A DNA stretch of 64,000 bases from Mycoavidus cysteinexigens (GCF_003966915.1 NZ_AP018150.1:2728001-2792000), one strand, 5' to 3'; shown: positions 49,346 through 59,906, numbered from the stretch's first letter. The notes: generated from the sequence alone by a model not told the origin. Numbers and translations: made by a program.

Positions 49346-50206
49346 TCAAATTGGATAATGCCCGGTGCGCGTCATTTCCATTAAGCGCGCTACCCTCTCC
49401 TCAACCTCTGGGTGAGTTGAAAAAAGACGAGAAAGCGACCCACCTAAAAGGGGATTCATAATCATCATCTGAGCTGTCGCTGGATGAGATTCAGCCGTGG
49501 CAAAGGGGATTCCCTTTGCATAGCGATGAATTTTCTCAAGCGCTAAAGCCAATGCTTGCGGCTCGCCAGAAATGAGAGCACCGCCCCGGTCTGCTTCAAA
49601 TTCACGCGCTCGAGAAATAGCCATTTGAATCAGCGCTGCCGCTACAGGCGCAAAAATGGCCACCGCCAGGCTCGCCAGCGGATTAGTCGGACGACCATTT
49701 TCATCGCGCCCGCCAAAGAACATAGCAAAGTTAGCCAACGCTGAAATGGCTCCCGCCATCGTGGCGGAAAGCGTTGATAGCAAAATATCTCGATGCTTCA
49801 CATGCGCTAGCTCATGCGCCATGACGCCGCGAATTTCGCGCTCGGATAAAATCCGCAAAAGCCCAGTGGTCGCAGCTACCGCAGCATGCTGCGGGTTACG
49901 CCCGGTCGCAAAAGCGTTGGGCGCAGCTTCATTAATTAAATAGACACGCGGCATCGGCAGTTCAGCGCGGATGGCTAATTCACGTACCATGCGATAGAAC
50001 TGGGGCGCGCTGGTTTCATCAACTTCTTGCGCGTTATACATGCGCAACACCATTCGGTCGGAGAACCAATAGGAAAAAAAGTTCATGACGAGCGCAAATA
50101 ATAAAGCGATCAGCATTCCCTGCTGCCCGCCAATCATAGCGCCAACGGCAATAAATAGGCCAGTAATGGCGGCCATCAGTACAGTTGTTTTAAGCCAATT
50201 AAACAT
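49346..50206 (-). CDS. htpX: Protease HtpX (M48B, membrane)
   Basis: 286 residues. Two N-terminal membrane segments (about 7-50), the zinc site HELAH and the third ligand in [10 protein letters not shown], plus two further hydrophobic segments between (about 145-190). It degrades misfolded inner-membrane proteins. Confidence 0.94.
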   Translation of the reverse strand: MFNWLKTTVLMAAITGLFIAVGAMIGGQQGMLIALLFALVMNFFSYWFSDRMVLRMYNAQEVDETSAPQFYRMVRELAIRAELPMPRVYLINEAAPNAFATGRNPQHAAVAATTGLLRILSEREIRGVMAHELAHVKHRDILLSTLSATMAGAISALANFAMFFGGRDENGRPTNPLASLAVAIFAPVAAALIQMAISRAREFEADRGGALISGEPQALALALEKIHRYAKGIPFATAESHPATAQMMIMNPLLGGSLSRLFSTHPEVEERVARLMEMTRTGHYPI

Positions 50207-50334
50207 AACTAAATCCTACTCTTCGCACATCTTAATGCGCTCGTTTTGCACGGTACTTAAAGCGTCGTCATTCTTCTAAGAAGATATGGGGACGTATGCA
50301 TGCTTTGCAAGAATACTGCAAATTTTACCTTTTT

Positions 50335-52107
50335 CTATTTATTCCGATGCAAACTAGGTTCTCGCCGCACATATGCGCGAAAGCGCTCATTTTCATCGCC
50401 CATTCTGCCGCCGCGCCAAATTTCCTGCCACGCCTGCGGCGGTAAAGCAGAAAAACGATGGTCGGATTTATCTAGAACCAGAGCAACCTGGCAGGTCATT
50501 GCATTTAAAGATGCGCTTTGCACGGGCTTTACACCGATGAAATAATGCAACAGCGCCCGCTCCGATTCGCCCACATTAAACACGGCCAGACAATCATACT
50601 GCTGAGGCAAAACTATTTTTAATGCGTTAAACGCGCTCCGATAACTGCGGGCCTCATTCAACCAAGGCAGCAACACGGTATGCAAGAGCCCCCAGATGAG
50701 CGTTATGCCGGCAAAGCTCATGGCAATTGCGCCCAGGCGCGCACGCCAAACAATAGCGCAGATCCATAATCCGGTTAAGCTCAGGCCAGCTAACAACCAA
50801 GCCAAATTAAACGGCAATACGTAATTTAACGGCAACCAGCGCGCGAATACAGACGGGATTAAATGACCGGCGCCAGCCAATAACGCTCCCCCGCAGAACC
50901 ATACCCAAATACCGCAGGCCGAGAAAAAAATCACGGAGACCTTACACCAAACGCGATCTAGCCGTATTGGCAAAGCAATGCTAGCGCCCAATAGCGCCAA
51001 TGCTGGGTATACCGGCAGCAGATAAACTTCGCGCAGCGAGGCGGACATCCCCAACAACACCGCATAAAAAATTACTACATAAATCCAAAGAACCGCGCGC
51101 GCGGATTTAATTTCGCCCTTCATGCCGCTGAAGACGGCGACGCTGTCCATATTTGCTGCGGCGGAATAACTGCGCCAGCGTTTGAACAGTTCTGCTACGG
51201 CTAACCAGCCCGCCGGAAATGACAGCGCAATAGCCAAACCTATATCTTGCCCATAATTGGAGCGCGACTCGCCGACTTCACTAAAGCCGAAAAAACGGCC
51301 AAAATTATTATTCCAGAACCATTCAATAAATAATGGCTCCGAGGCCCGCCAGAATAAATAAGGCCAAACTAACAACCCAGGCAATGCCGCTAAAACCGTC
51401 CACAACAACAATACAACAGCCCGGCGCGTGCGAAATACAGGGAGCAAGACAACCGAAGCTAAATAAGTCAACGCCAGCAGGGCAGGCACCAAAACGCCTT
51501 TGCTCATAAACGCAACGCCTGCGCCCACTCCTAGCATTAGTCCAGCTTTCCAAGTTGGCGCTTGCGGCGCCACCACAAAGCGCACCAGCCCAGCCAGCGC
51601 CAACACGGTGCCAGCCAATTGCGGCACATCTGCAATCAATTTATGCACATGCACAACCACACCTAGCGTTCCGAGCAAAAGCATGCACGCCAGCACACCA
51701 TACCGGCCACCATACAGCCAACGCGCGGTTGCCGATAACGCAAACAGCGCAACCGCCATCCAGGCAATAACCGCTAACTGCGCGCCTTCTTGCATCGGCA
51801 GAAAAGCCGAGCTTAAGTGGGCCAAGAGCGCCGCCGTCCAATACATTAATGGTGGTTTCTCAACGAAAGGATCCGCGCCAACGTGAGGCACAACCCAATC
51901 CACACTCCAAGCTAGCCCTTGCAAAAAATTTAAGACCATCCCGAATGAATAAGGCTCATCCGCTTTCCATGGATCGCGTCCAAATACGCCTGCCAGTACA
52001 TAGGCAATCACCAACCCTAGAAGAAGCCAGCGCATAGATTGCGACTTGGATTGGCTAAAAGAAAACAATGCGAGATTTTTTTCTACGGATACAGACTTGT
52101 TTGGCAT
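50335..52107 (-). CDS. ArnT/PMT-type membrane glycosyltransferase
   Basis: 590 residues with about 12 hydrophobic segments. The GT-C signature DPWKADEP (acidic first loop) and FVEKPPLMYWTAALLAHL are those of the ArnT-like family that moves sugars from polyprenyl phosphate, for example aminoarabinose to lipid A. No arn operon is in the window, so the sugar is unknown. It lies between def and htpX, an unusual place for this gene. Confidence 0.82.
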   Translation of the reverse strand: MPNKSVSVEKNLALFSFSQSKSQSMRWLLLGLVIAYVLAGVFGRDPWKADEPYSFGMVLNFLQGLAWSVDWVVPHVGADPFVEKPPLMYWTAALLAHLSSAFLPMQEGAQLAVIAWMAVALFALSATARWLYGGRYGVLACMLLLGTLGVVVHVHKLIADVPQLAGTVLALAGLVRFVVAPQAPTWKAGLMLGVGAGVAFMSKGVLVPALLALTYLASVVLLPVFRTRRAVVLLLWTVLAALPGLLVWPYLFWRASEPLFIEWFWNNNFGRFFGFSEVGESRSNYGQDIGLAIALSFPAGWLAVAELFKRWRSYSAAANMDSVAVFSGMKGEIKSARAVLWIYVVIFYAVLLGMSASLREVYLLPVYPALALLGASIALPIRLDRVWCKVSVIFFSACGIWVWFCGGALLAGAGHLIPSVFARWLPLNYVLPFNLAWLLAGLSLTGLWICAIVWRARLGAIAMSFAGITLIWGLLHTVLLPWLNEARSYRSAFNALKIVLPQQYDCLAVFNVGESERALLHYFIGVKPVQSASLNAMTCQVALVLDKSDHRFSALPPQAWQEIWRGGRMGDENERFRAYVRREPSLHRNK

Positions 52108-52139
52108 TGAATTTTGAGCTTGATTAGAAGTACGGCGAA

Positions 52140-52643
52140 CTACATTGCTTTTGTAAGTTTTTTCATTTTTGTTTTGATGCGGGTTTGTTTAAGCGGCGAT
52201 AAATATTCAATAAACACTTTACCCAGTAAATGATCCATTTCGTGCTGAATGCAGACCGCCAGCAGGCCCTCCGCATTTATTTCAAAAGTTTCACCGCGCT
52301 CATTGAGCGCTCGCACGCGCACCCGATCCGCCCGCTCCACTTTGTCGTAGATGCCAGGTACGGACAAACAACCTTCCTCATAAATCTTTTTATCTTCGCT
52401 TAACCAAATCAGCTCTGGATTAATAAATACTTGCAGTTGGTCACGCGTCTCAGAAACATCAATCACCACGACACGCTCATGCACATCCACTTGAGTTGCA
52501 GCCAAGCCAATGCCCGGCGCAGCATACATAGTTTCAGCCATATCGCGCACCAGTTGATGGATCCGCTCATCGATGGCCTCAACCGGCTTAGCTTTTTTCT
52601 GCAGCCGAACATCAGGATAATTTAATATATTCAATAAAGCCAT
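52140..52643 (-). CDS. def: Peptide deformylase
   Basis: 167 residues. All three motifs are present: [16 protein letters not shown] and HEMDH, forming the metal site (Cys and two His). It removes the N-formyl group after translation starts and is divergent from dprA. Confidence 0.96.
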   Translation of the reverse strand: MALLNILNYPDVRLQKKAKPVEAIDERIHQLVRDMAETMYAAPGIGLAATQVDVHERVVVIDVSETRDQLQVFINPELIWLSEDKKIYEEGCLSVPGIYDKVERADRVRVRALNERGETFEINAEGLLAVCIQHEMDHLLGKVFIEYLSPLKQTRIKTKMKKLTKAM

Positions 52644-52842
52644 AATCCATCCATTTTATAGCCAAATAGCCAGCTTGCGAGCAGCGTCAAGTCCATGCAC
52701 AATCCAGAAAAATATTTGTTTGCTTCTGCAAAACATCTTTTAAACGCCTCAACCTGACTTAATAAATGACACCATATTAATTAGCAACTGATCTTAACAT
52801 GGCTAATTGACCGAGGCTAGCGCCTCGAGCCGCCCATCTAAA

Positions 52843-54135
52843 ATGCAAACTCTGGCTCTCACTGACGATGAAATCGCTGCATGGCTACGCCTTATCGGCA
52901 CGCGAGGCGCGGGTTCAGTTGCAATCCGTCGTTTGTTAGGCGTTTATGGATTACCGCAATATATATTTAAACAATCACAAACGGCGTTAGCACAAGTCGT
53001 CGGTGCTAAGCTTGCAGAAGCTCTCAAGCACGTCAATTCTGAGTGCCTTGCTAAAAACGTTGCGCGCGTGCGCAACTGGATGAAGAGTGCCGGCAATCAT
53101 TTTGTCACCTTGGCCGATCCAGCTTATCCACGCATGCTACTAGAGATCGCGGATCCGCCTGCATTCCTGTACGTAAAGGGACGACTCGAATTATTACATG
53201 CGCCCTCGCTGGCGATTGTCGGCAGCCGCAATGGCACCCCCCAGGGACTCGCAAATGCTAAACAACTTGCGCATACCCTCGCTCACGCAGGCTTAACCAT
53301 TGTATCCGGGCTAGCGCTAGGCATCGACGGTGCTGCACATCGGGGGGCATTGAGTAGCCCTTGCAGTACAATTGCCGTCGTAGGCACCGGCATCGACCTA
53401 GTTTATCCAGCACGCCATCATGCGCTAGCACATGAAATTGCGACACACGGCGCGCTGGTCTCTGAATGGCCACTTAGCGCAAAGGCGCGCGCGCAGCATT
53501 TTCCGCAGCGCAATCGATTAATTGCTGGGTTAACACAGGGGGTACTGGTGGTTGAGGCTGCCCTCCAATCTGGCTCTTTGATTACCGCTCGTTTGGCCGG
53601 CGAAATGGGGCGCGAGGTGTTCGCGCTACCTGGCTCGATCCATTCGCCTCTTACCAAGGGCTGCCACCGGCTCATCAAAGAAGGGGCAAAGCTCGTCGAG
53701 TGCGCACAAGATATACTAGATGAGATACGGCACACAGACCTGCTCAGCCCTGCCATAAGCGCAAAAGATTACCGCGACTCAACCCAGGAAACGCCGTCCT
53801 TATCCGCTCAGCCCATGGATACCGATCATCCGACTCAACCGCATATGCATCACAACCTGAATTGGTCAGAACGAAACTTGGAGGGAGCCCAAATTATCTC
53901 TCAGGCCAGCCCGCTGCAAACCGATGAGATGTCAGCTACACTTAATGCTAACGCGCATTGCGTACTGGCGGCACTGAATTATGATCCAACCTCGCTCGAG
54001 TTACTTGCCACGCGCACCAAGCTAAACAGTGCAATACTGCAAGCAACCCTATTGCAATTAGAGCTAGGTGGTTGGATTACAGCATTGCCTGGTGGCCGTG
54101 TAGAACGCATCAAGCGTGATGCGGCAAGCCGCTAA
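52843..54135 (+). CDS. dprA: DNA-processing protein DprA
   Basis: 430 residues from ATG 52843 (MQTLALTDDEIAAWLRL); a TTG at 52807 opens the frame 12 codons earlier, over a small CGAGGC/GCCTCG hairpin at 52812-52827. It has an N-terminal helical domain, a Rossmann-like DprA domain with SRNGTPQG, SGLALGIDGAAHRGAL, GTGIDLVYPARH and FPQRNRLIAGL, and a C-terminal winged helix. It loads RecA on incoming single-stranded DNA. The linker (about 300-365) is long and poorly conserved. Confidence 0.92.
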   Translation: MQTLALTDDEIAAWLRLIGTRGAGSVAIRRLLGVYGLPQYIFKQSQTALAQVVGAKLAEALKHVNSECLAKNVARVRNWMKSAGNHFVTLADPAYPRMLLEIADPPAFLYVKGRLELLHAPSLAIVGSRNGTPQGLANAKQLAHTLAHAGLTIVSGLALGIDGAAHRGALSSPCSTIAVVGTGIDLVYPARHHALAHEIATHGALVSEWPLSAKARAQHFPQRNRLIAGLTQGVLVVEAALQSGSLITARLAGEMGREVFALPGSIHSPLTKGCHRLIKEGAKLVECAQDILDEIRHTDLLSPAISAKDYRDSTQETPSLSAQPMDTDHPTQPHMHHNLNWSERNLEGAQIISQASPLQTDEMSATLNANAHCVLAALNYDPTSLELLATRTKLNSAILQATLLQLELGGWITALPGGRVERIKRDAASR

Positions 54136-54166
54136 AACTGTTCCATCGCAAAGGAGAAACACGCCC

Positions 54167-54550
54167 ATGCCCGCGTTTAACCTCGACACGGAAGCCCACG
54201 CCATCGCTGCCCGGTTAACCCAGCCAGATATTCTACTGGTGGCTTGTCTTTGCGCTCAGTGGTGCGACGCTTGCCGAGCTTATCAAACACTTTTTAATTC
54301 GCTTGCCGACACACATCAATCTATATGCTTTGTTTGGATTGATATAGAAACTCACGCCGATCAACTTGATGAAATTGAGGTTGAGGATTTCCCGACAATT
54401 TTAATCGAAAATGCATACAATACCTGCTTTTTTGGTACCGTACTCCCCTATGCGGCCGTGGTTGAGCGCTTATTAGCCAGCCTAACCTCGGGTAACAAAG
54501 TGACTACCGCGCCTAAGTTAAGACCTTTACTTACCGCGCATTTGCCCTAA
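54167..54550 (+). CDS. Thioredoxin-fold protein
   Basis: 127 residues from ATG 54167, which has an AAGGAG site. The active-site-like motif is QWCDACRAY (CxxC), followed by FVWIDIETHAD and the cis-Pro in EDFPTILIE. No signal peptide is seen, so it is probably cytoplasmic. It follows dprA and precedes topB. Confidence 0.8.
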   Translation: MPAFNLDTEAHAIAARLTQPDILLVACLCAQWCDACRAYQTLFNSLADTHQSICFVWIDIETHADQLDEIEVEDFPTILIENAYNTCFFGTVLPYAAVVERLLASLTSGNKVTTAPKLRPLLTAHLP

Positions 54551-54597
54551 ACTGTGCTATAAAACAGCCGTTTGCAAGACCCAACTCTATATTTTTC

Positions 54598-57102
54598 ATG
54601 CCTAAAGCTCTGATCATTGCCGAAAAGCCTTCTGTTGCAAACGATATCGCTCGAGTTCTAGGCGGCTTTACTAAACACGACGAATACTTTGAAAGCGAAC
54701 AGTACGTGTTATCGTCAGCCGTCGGTCATTTGCTAGAAATTGCTGCGCCCGAAGAATACGAAGTCAAACGTGGCAAATGGAGTTTTGCCCATTTGCCCGT
54801 GATTCCACCACGTTTTGACTTACAACCCATCGCCAGAAGCGAAACACGCCTCAAGCTTCTAACTAAGTTGATTAAGCGCAAAGATATTGATACTCTGATT
54901 AACGCTTGCGATGCGGGGCGCGAGGGCGAATTAATTTTCCGTTATATCGCACAACATGCGAAGGCCAAGCAAGCGGTGCAACGACTCTGGCTGCAATCCA
55001 TGACGCCACAGGCGATTCGAGAGGGTTTCGCGCATTTGCGCAGCGATCATGAGATGCAACCGCTGGCCGACGCTGCCCGCTGCCGCTCCGAAGCTGATTG
55101 GCTCGTCGGAATTAATGGCACACGCGCAATGACCGCCTTCAACAGTAAAGGAGGCGGCTTTTTCCTAACGACGGTTGGGCGTGTGCAAACCCCTACGTTA
55201 TCTGTTGTAGTTGAGCGTGAAGAAAAGATTCGCCGTTTTGTACCGCGTGATTACTGGGAGGTTAAAGCTGAATTTGTGTGCGCTGCCGGTTTTTATGAGG
55301 GCCGTTGGTTTGATCCCAAATTTAAGAAAAATGACTTCGATCCAGAACAACGCGACTCACGTCTGTGGAGCGAAGCCGCGGCTGAATCTATCGTGGCCGC
55401 ATGCCGCGGCAAACCGGGTCGCGTTAGCGAAGAAACCAAAACTTCAACTCAGCTCTCTCCATTATTATTTGATCTCACTAGTTTGCAACGTGAAGCCCAT
55501 GGGCGCTTTGGTTTTTCTGCAAAAAATACTCTAGCGTTGGCCCAGGCTCTATATGAAAAACATAAAGTTTTAACCTATCCGCGCACAGATTCGCGCGCCT
55601 TGCCTGAGGATTACCTCAGCACCGTTAAAAGTACGCTTGAAGTATTAAAAGAAAGCCATAATTATCTGCCTTTCGCAAAACAGGTTCTCGATAAAAATTG
55701 GGTCAAACCCAATCGCCGAATTTTCAATAATGCGAAAATCAGCGACCATTTTGCAATTATTCCAACCTTACAAGCGCCTAAAAATTTATCGGAAGCAGAA
55801 CAGAAATTATATGATCTTGTAGTTAAACGCTTTTTGGCCATATTTTTTCCGGCAGCGGAATATCAACTTACCACGCGCCTGACTGAAGTCGTTGGCCACC
55901 ATTTCAAAACGGAAGGTAAAGTACTGGTTACACCAGGCTGGTTGCAAGTATATGGGCGCGAGGCACAGGATGAAACTGCCAACTTAATGCCTGTAGCCAA
56001 GGGAGAAACGGTTAAAACCGATAAAATTGCAGTGCATTTGCTCACCACTAAACCGCCCGCTCGTTATAACGAAGCCACCTTACTATCCGCCATGGAAGGT
56101 GCTGGGAAATTGGTTGCAGATGATGAGCTGCGCGTGGCAATGGAAACCAAAGGCTTAGGAACGCCGGCAACTCGCGCCGCAATTATCGAAGGGTTACTCA
56201 CAGAAAAATACCTGATTCGCGAAGGAAGGGAATTGATTCCTACCGCTAAGGCGTTTCAGTTAATGACACTACTGCGTGGACTCAATGTCAAAGAACTCAC
56301 TGCAGCCGAACTGACCGGAGAGTGGGAGTTTAAACTCACACAGATGGAGCATGGCAGCCTCACACGCGACACCTTCATGCACGAGATTGCGCAAATGACG
56401 CAACTGATCGTCAAACGCGCAAAAGAGTATGATTCAGACACCATACCAGGCGACTACGCCACACTATCTACTCCTTGCCCACATTGCGGCAACCAAGTAA
56501 AAGAAAATTACCGGCGCTTTGCGTGCACCCACTGCGAGTTTTCAATTACAAAAATACCCGGGGCGCGACAATTTGAAATTGAAGAGGTTGAAAGCTTACT
56601 CAGCAATAAATCAATTGGACCTCTTTCTGGTTTTCGCAGCAAAATGGGGCGCCCCTTTGCCGCCATCTTAAAGCTTGTGAAAGATCCAGAAATAGACAAT
56701 TACAAACTCGAATTTGACTTTGGTCAGGAGCAAGGCGAGGACGATAGCGAGCTACCTGATTTTTCTTCTCAGACGTCACTCGGACCTTGTCCAAAATGTA
56801 ACAGCGCCGTTTTTGAGCATGGCTTAAACTATATATGTGAAAAATCGGTCGGCAACCCGAAAAGCTGCACTTTTCGCTCAGGTCAAATTGTCTTGCAGCA
56901 AGAGATCTCCCGTGAGCAAATGGAAAAGCTATTGAACACCGGCCGCACGGATTTACTGATACATTTTAAATCAGCGCGTACTGGCCGCCTGTTTAAAGCT
57001 TATCTGGTTAAGCAAAACGATGGCAAGATCGGGTTTGAATTTGAAAAGAAAGAAAAGGCGGCTAAAAAAACCACTGTAGCAAAAAAAACCAAAAAAAGTT
57101 AA
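54598..57102 (+). CDS. topB: DNA topoisomerase III (type IA)
   Basis: 834 residues. The Toprim domain begins ALIIAEKPSVANDIARVLG, with NACDAGREGELI. The catalytic Tyr is in KVLTYPRTDSRALPEDYL. The C-terminal third has zinc-ribbon repeats (CPHCGNQV ... CTHC and CPKCN ... C) and ends in a Lys-rich tail. It relaxes and decatenates DNA. Its stop overlaps the stop of the converging Fic fragment within one TTAA. Confidence 0.93.
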   Translation: MPKALIIAEKPSVANDIARVLGGFTKHDEYFESEQYVLSSAVGHLLEIAAPEEYEVKRGKWSFAHLPVIPPRFDLQPIARSETRLKLLTKLIKRKDIDTLINACDAGREGELIFRYIAQHAKAKQAVQRLWLQSMTPQAIREGFAHLRSDHEMQPLADAARCRSEADWLVGINGTRAMTAFNSKGGGFFLTTVGRVQTPTLSVVVEREEKIRRFVPRDYWEVKAEFVCAAGFYEGRWFDPKFKKNDFDPEQRDSRLWSEAAAESIVAACRGKPGRVSEETKTSTQLSPLLFDLTSLQREAHGRFGFSAKNTLALAQALYEKHKVLTYPRTDSRALPEDYLSTVKSTLEVLKESHNYLPFAKQVLDKNWVKPNRRIFNNAKISDHFAIIPTLQAPKNLSEAEQKLYDLVVKRFLAIFFPAAEYQLTTRLTEVVGHHFKTEGKVLVTPGWLQVYGREAQDETANLMPVAKGETVKTDKIAVHLLTTKPPARYNEATLLSAMEGAGKLVADDELRVAMETKGLGTPATRAAIIEGLLTEKYLIREGRELIPTAKAFQLMTLLRGLNVKELTAAELTGEWEFKLTQMEHGSLTRDTFMHEIAQMTQLIVKRAKEYDSDTIPGDYATLSTPCPHCGNQVKENYRRFACTHCEFSITKIPGARQFEIEEVESLLSNKSIGPLSGFRSKMGRPFAAILKLVKDPEIDNYKLEFDFGQEQGEDDSELPDFSSQTSLGPCPKCNSAVFEHGLNYICEKSVGNPKSCTFRSGQIVLQQEISREQMEKLLNTGRTDLLIHFKSARTGRLFKAYLVKQNDGKIGFEFEKKEKAAKKTTVAKKTKKS

Positions 57103-57455
57103 GTGCGGACAAAGGAACGCAGTAGTTGTATATCTCCTTTGTCCGCCACTCTTAGTGCGTCTAGATAACGACTGCGAGCGTCGCCCTTTCCTACTAAGTG
57201 GGGGCTTCCCCATGAAAAGGGTTGCTTCTGCTGCTCGTATAACAAAGCAGCCGCCATGAGTCGCGCGCAACGGCCATTGCCATTCTCGAAAGGATGAATA
57301 TAGACTAAGAGATGATGCAAACGAGCCACAAGATCATCTATTGAATAGATACTACATTTGAGCCAAAATTGAGCGTCATCAAATAAGTCACGCAGTTTTA
57401 CACTAATGTAACGCCAATCAACACCAATGTTTTTATCTGTTTGGCGAAACCGCCC
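57099..57455 (-). pseudogene. Fic-domain (mobile mystery protein B-like) C-terminal fragment
   Basis: From the junction at about 57455 the frame reads GRFRQTDKNIGVDWRYI, then the full Fic motif HPFENGNGRCAR (57261-57296) and an intact C-terminus ending at 57099. The pattern is that of mobile mystery protein B, a Fic protein of genomic islands. The N-terminal part is replaced by a resolvase fragment in another frame, so no start is left. Fic enzymes usually AMPylate target proteins; activity here is doubtful. Confidence 0.7.
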
Positions 57456-57628
57456 AGTACATCGTCCTTGCGTAACTGATCGAGTAGGCGGTTGAGTTCG
57501 GGACGATCCCAACGGCCTGCCGACGCTTTCTCTTCGAAGATCCGTCCGCATCCCGCCGCACTCAACGCCGTGATCTGTGCCGCGTTGTCCTGATCCTGAG
57601 TGGAGACACGAGCATAACCGATGCGCAT
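57455..57628 (-). pseudogene. Serine recombinase (resolvase) N-terminal fragment
   Basis: 58 residues beginning MRIGYARVSTQDQDN, with the catalytic Ser in RVST, then FEEKASAGRWDRPEL and LLDQLRKDDVL. It then runs into foreign sequence (the Fic gene in another frame) and stops at 57398. The rest of the catalytic domain and the DNA-binding domain are gone. It lies 11 bases after the DUF1016 gene on the same strand. Confidence 0.75.
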
Positions 57629-57639
57629 GAGCGCGCTCT

Positions 57640-58710
57640 TTACTTGACTTTGATTGCGGTCGGGCCGAGCTGATTCTCCAGCCGCGTCTTGGATAGCGTC
57701 ACCGCCTCATGCAGCTTTTTCTCCAGCAATTGCCTGGACGGCAAGCCGGTCAGGTATTCGGCGACATGGATGCCGCTTTGATCAAGCTCCAGCAGTTCTA
57801 TCTGTTCACGATTTTTTCCCGTACAAAGGATAATTCCCAGCGGCGGCGCTTCGCCAGGCTCTTGTTCATTTTTGGCCAGCCACCTCAGATAGAGCTCCAT
57901 CTGACCTTTGTCAGCCGCCTTGAATTCACCGAGTTTCAGTTCGATGGCAACTAGACGTCGCAAACGGCGGTTGTAGAACAACAAGTCGATATAGAAGTCA
58001 TTATTATCAATTTGCAGCCGTTTTTGGCGAGCTACAAAGCTGAATCCAGTTCCCAACTCCAACAGGAAGTTTTCTAATTCGCGCAGGATGGCGTCTTCGA
58101 GATCTTTTTCAAGGTAACGATCACGCAGCTCCAGAAAATCCAGTACATAGGGATCCTTCAGGACAAGATTTGGGCCGAACGCCCCTTGATCTCGTAAGGT
58201 TGCCAGTTCGCTCCTCAGCAATTCGTCGGGCTTGCGCGAGAGTGCTGTGCGCTCGAACAACATGGAATCGAGTCGTCCTTGCAAGGTGCGAGTGCTCCAG
58301 CCCTCGTTGCGGCACATTTCCAGATAAAACTCTCGTTTGAGGGGGTCTTCGATATAGATCAGGCTGCGCAAATGGGTCCAGCTCAATTGTCTACTCAGCG
58401 CGTAGACAATTTCCTCGGCCTCGAACACCTCACCAAAACGCAGCATATGGTGCAAGTTCTTGGCGCCAAAGCCGCGCCCATGGTCGGCTTCCAATTGTCG
58501 TGCCAGAGAGGCGACAATCTGTTCGCCGTAGCCGGCCCGCTCTCCCTGGAGCACCTCGGCGCGTATGCGCCGACCAATGCGCCAGTAAAGCATAGTCAAG
58601 GCCGAATTAACCGTAGTGGCCAGTCCGGCCCGCGCTTCTCCGATCAAGACGCGGATGTCGCCGACCAGCCCGGTTGTCACTGCTGCAACTTGCACATTTT
58701 GCGGTTCCAC
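57640..58710 (-). CDS. DUF1016 PDDEXK nuclease-family protein (YhcG-like)
   Basis: 356 residues from a GTG with a GAGGAG site. The N-terminal DUF1016 helical domain (about 15-165, LYWRIGRRI, FGAKNLHHMLRF, QLSWTHLRSLIYI) is followed by a PDDEXK-type nuclease domain with Asp242 (FYIDLLFYNRRL) and ELK at 257-259 (AIELKLGEF). Both parts look complete. Such proteins occur in mobile islands and near defence systems. The adjacent resolvase and Fic fragments support a mobile origin. Confidence 0.85.
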   Translation of the reverse strand: MEPQNVQVAAVTTGLVGDIRVLIGEARAGLATTVNSALTMLYWRIGRRIRAEVLQGERAGYGEQIVASLARQLEADHGRGFGAKNLHHMLRFGEVFEAEEIVYALSRQLSWTHLRSLIYIEDPLKREFYLEMCRNEGWSTRTLQGRLDSMLFERTALSRKPDELLRSELATLRDQGAFGPNLVLKDPYVLDFLELRDRYLEKDLEDAILRELENFLLELGTGFSFVARQKRLQIDNNDFYIDLLFYNRRLRRLVAIELKLGEFKAADKGQMELYLRWLAKNEQEPGEAPPLGIILCTGKNREQIELLELDQSGIHVAEYLTGLPSRQLLEKKLHEAVTLSKTRLENQLGPTAIKVK

Positions 58711-58892
58711 CAGCTTGCTCCTCGATACGGTTTGTTTAGCGCAAACCTGTTGCCAACGTCAATCATTATGCACAATGTATTTACGCATCAGGCAGACGCC
58801 ATAAGAATAGCGTGCGGCCGCGTCGTTGCGCAAAGATCATTTGCTCCATGTTCTGATAAATTGAGCACCTTCTACATGATGCGCCTCAGTCC

Positions 58893-58924
58893 AAAATAAA
58901 AACTCTCGGCGTAAGCCGAGAGTT
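58893..58924 (-). terminator. Rho-independent terminator of the citE-like/transporter transcript
   Basis: AACTCTCGGC (58901-58910) and GCCGAGAGTT (58915-58924) form a perfect 10-bp stem with a 4-base loop. On the minus strand it is followed by a T-rich tail (TTTTATTTT). It lies 28 bases after the citE-like gene. The stretch 58711-58892 shows no gene. Confidence 0.88.
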
Positions 58925-58951
58925 CAACAACTCACAAGAATCTATACAAAC

Positions 58952-59799
58952 CTATCGATTGATTTGATCATATTTATCCAACAACCTCTGAGCGGCTTTA
59001 ATCAATGGTGTGCCAATCAAAGTACCGTCTAATAAATAAGCATTGCCCTCATTTTCCTGAGCAGTGGCCACGATGCGCCTTGCTCTATAAAGCTCAGCCT
59101 CATCCGGCTGGAATATTTCATTAATATGTTGGATTTGTAATGGATGAATGGCGGCTTTTCCGGTATAGCCAAGCTCCCTGACTCTGAGTGAATCCGCAAT
59201 CAAACCATCGAAGTCACGCGCATCAAAATATGGCGTATCAATAATTTCAAGCTCAGTTATCTTAGCCGCATTCAAGACCTGCGCTCGCGCAAAATAAAGG
59301 CTATCCCAGGTAATCGCACTCCCTATACTACTGGCAAATCAGCAGCGCCGAAAATAAGCCCTTTCAGCCGTAAAGAGGCCCGCGCAATTTCTTTAGCATT
59401 AGCGACGCCTTCTGGCGTTTCAACCGCCGCTAAAAACTGAATGTCATTCTCTTTTTGGCCCAGTATTTCCTCAGTAATAATGATCTCCTGTGGATTTTCC
59501 ACTTTGGACAAAATAATATAATCGGGTGACTTCGTTTGTCGGAAAATTTCCAGCAAGTCTTTCAGACCATCTTGAGTACGCAACGAATTGACTCGTACGG
59601 CAAATTTAACTCGTTCAGAGTGCGGGGTAGCCAGGCATTGAGCAAGTTTTTCTCTAGCCTCATGCTTTAAATTAGGAGCCACAGGGTCTTCTAAATCAAT
59701 CACACAAACGTCCGCTCCACTTTGCGCTGCCTTAGCAATACGCTCCGGTCGTAATGCCGGTGTAAATAATACAGATCTGCAATAAGTGTTGGAAGTCAT
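58952..59799 (-). pseudogene. CitE/HpcH-family lyase, split by one-base frameshift
   Basis: The start at 59799 (MTSNTYCRSVLFTPALRPER) has an AAGGAG site. The frame runs through SGADVCVIDLEDPVAP, KVENPQE and AAVETPEGVANAKEI to IFGAADL and then stops at 59323. A single missing base near 59334 explains this: in the +1 reading the expected SSIGSAITWDSLYFARAQVLNAAKI follows and the rest (YTGKAAIHPLQIQHINEIFQP) runs on to 58952. All usual parts of a CitE-like (citramalyl/citryl-CoA or malyl-CoA) lyase are present otherwise. It lies downstream of a CitS-type transporter gene, so it probably took part in breakdown of the imported acid. A sequencing error is possible. Confidence 0.8.
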
Positions 59800-59906
59800 A
59801 GCCGCACTCCTTAGATTGAGTTGAAAATAACCTGATTTGCGCACAGCCACGAAAGTGAACTGTGCACTAGGCAGATTGGATGAAATTAAATGAATTGGAT
59901 CGAGCT

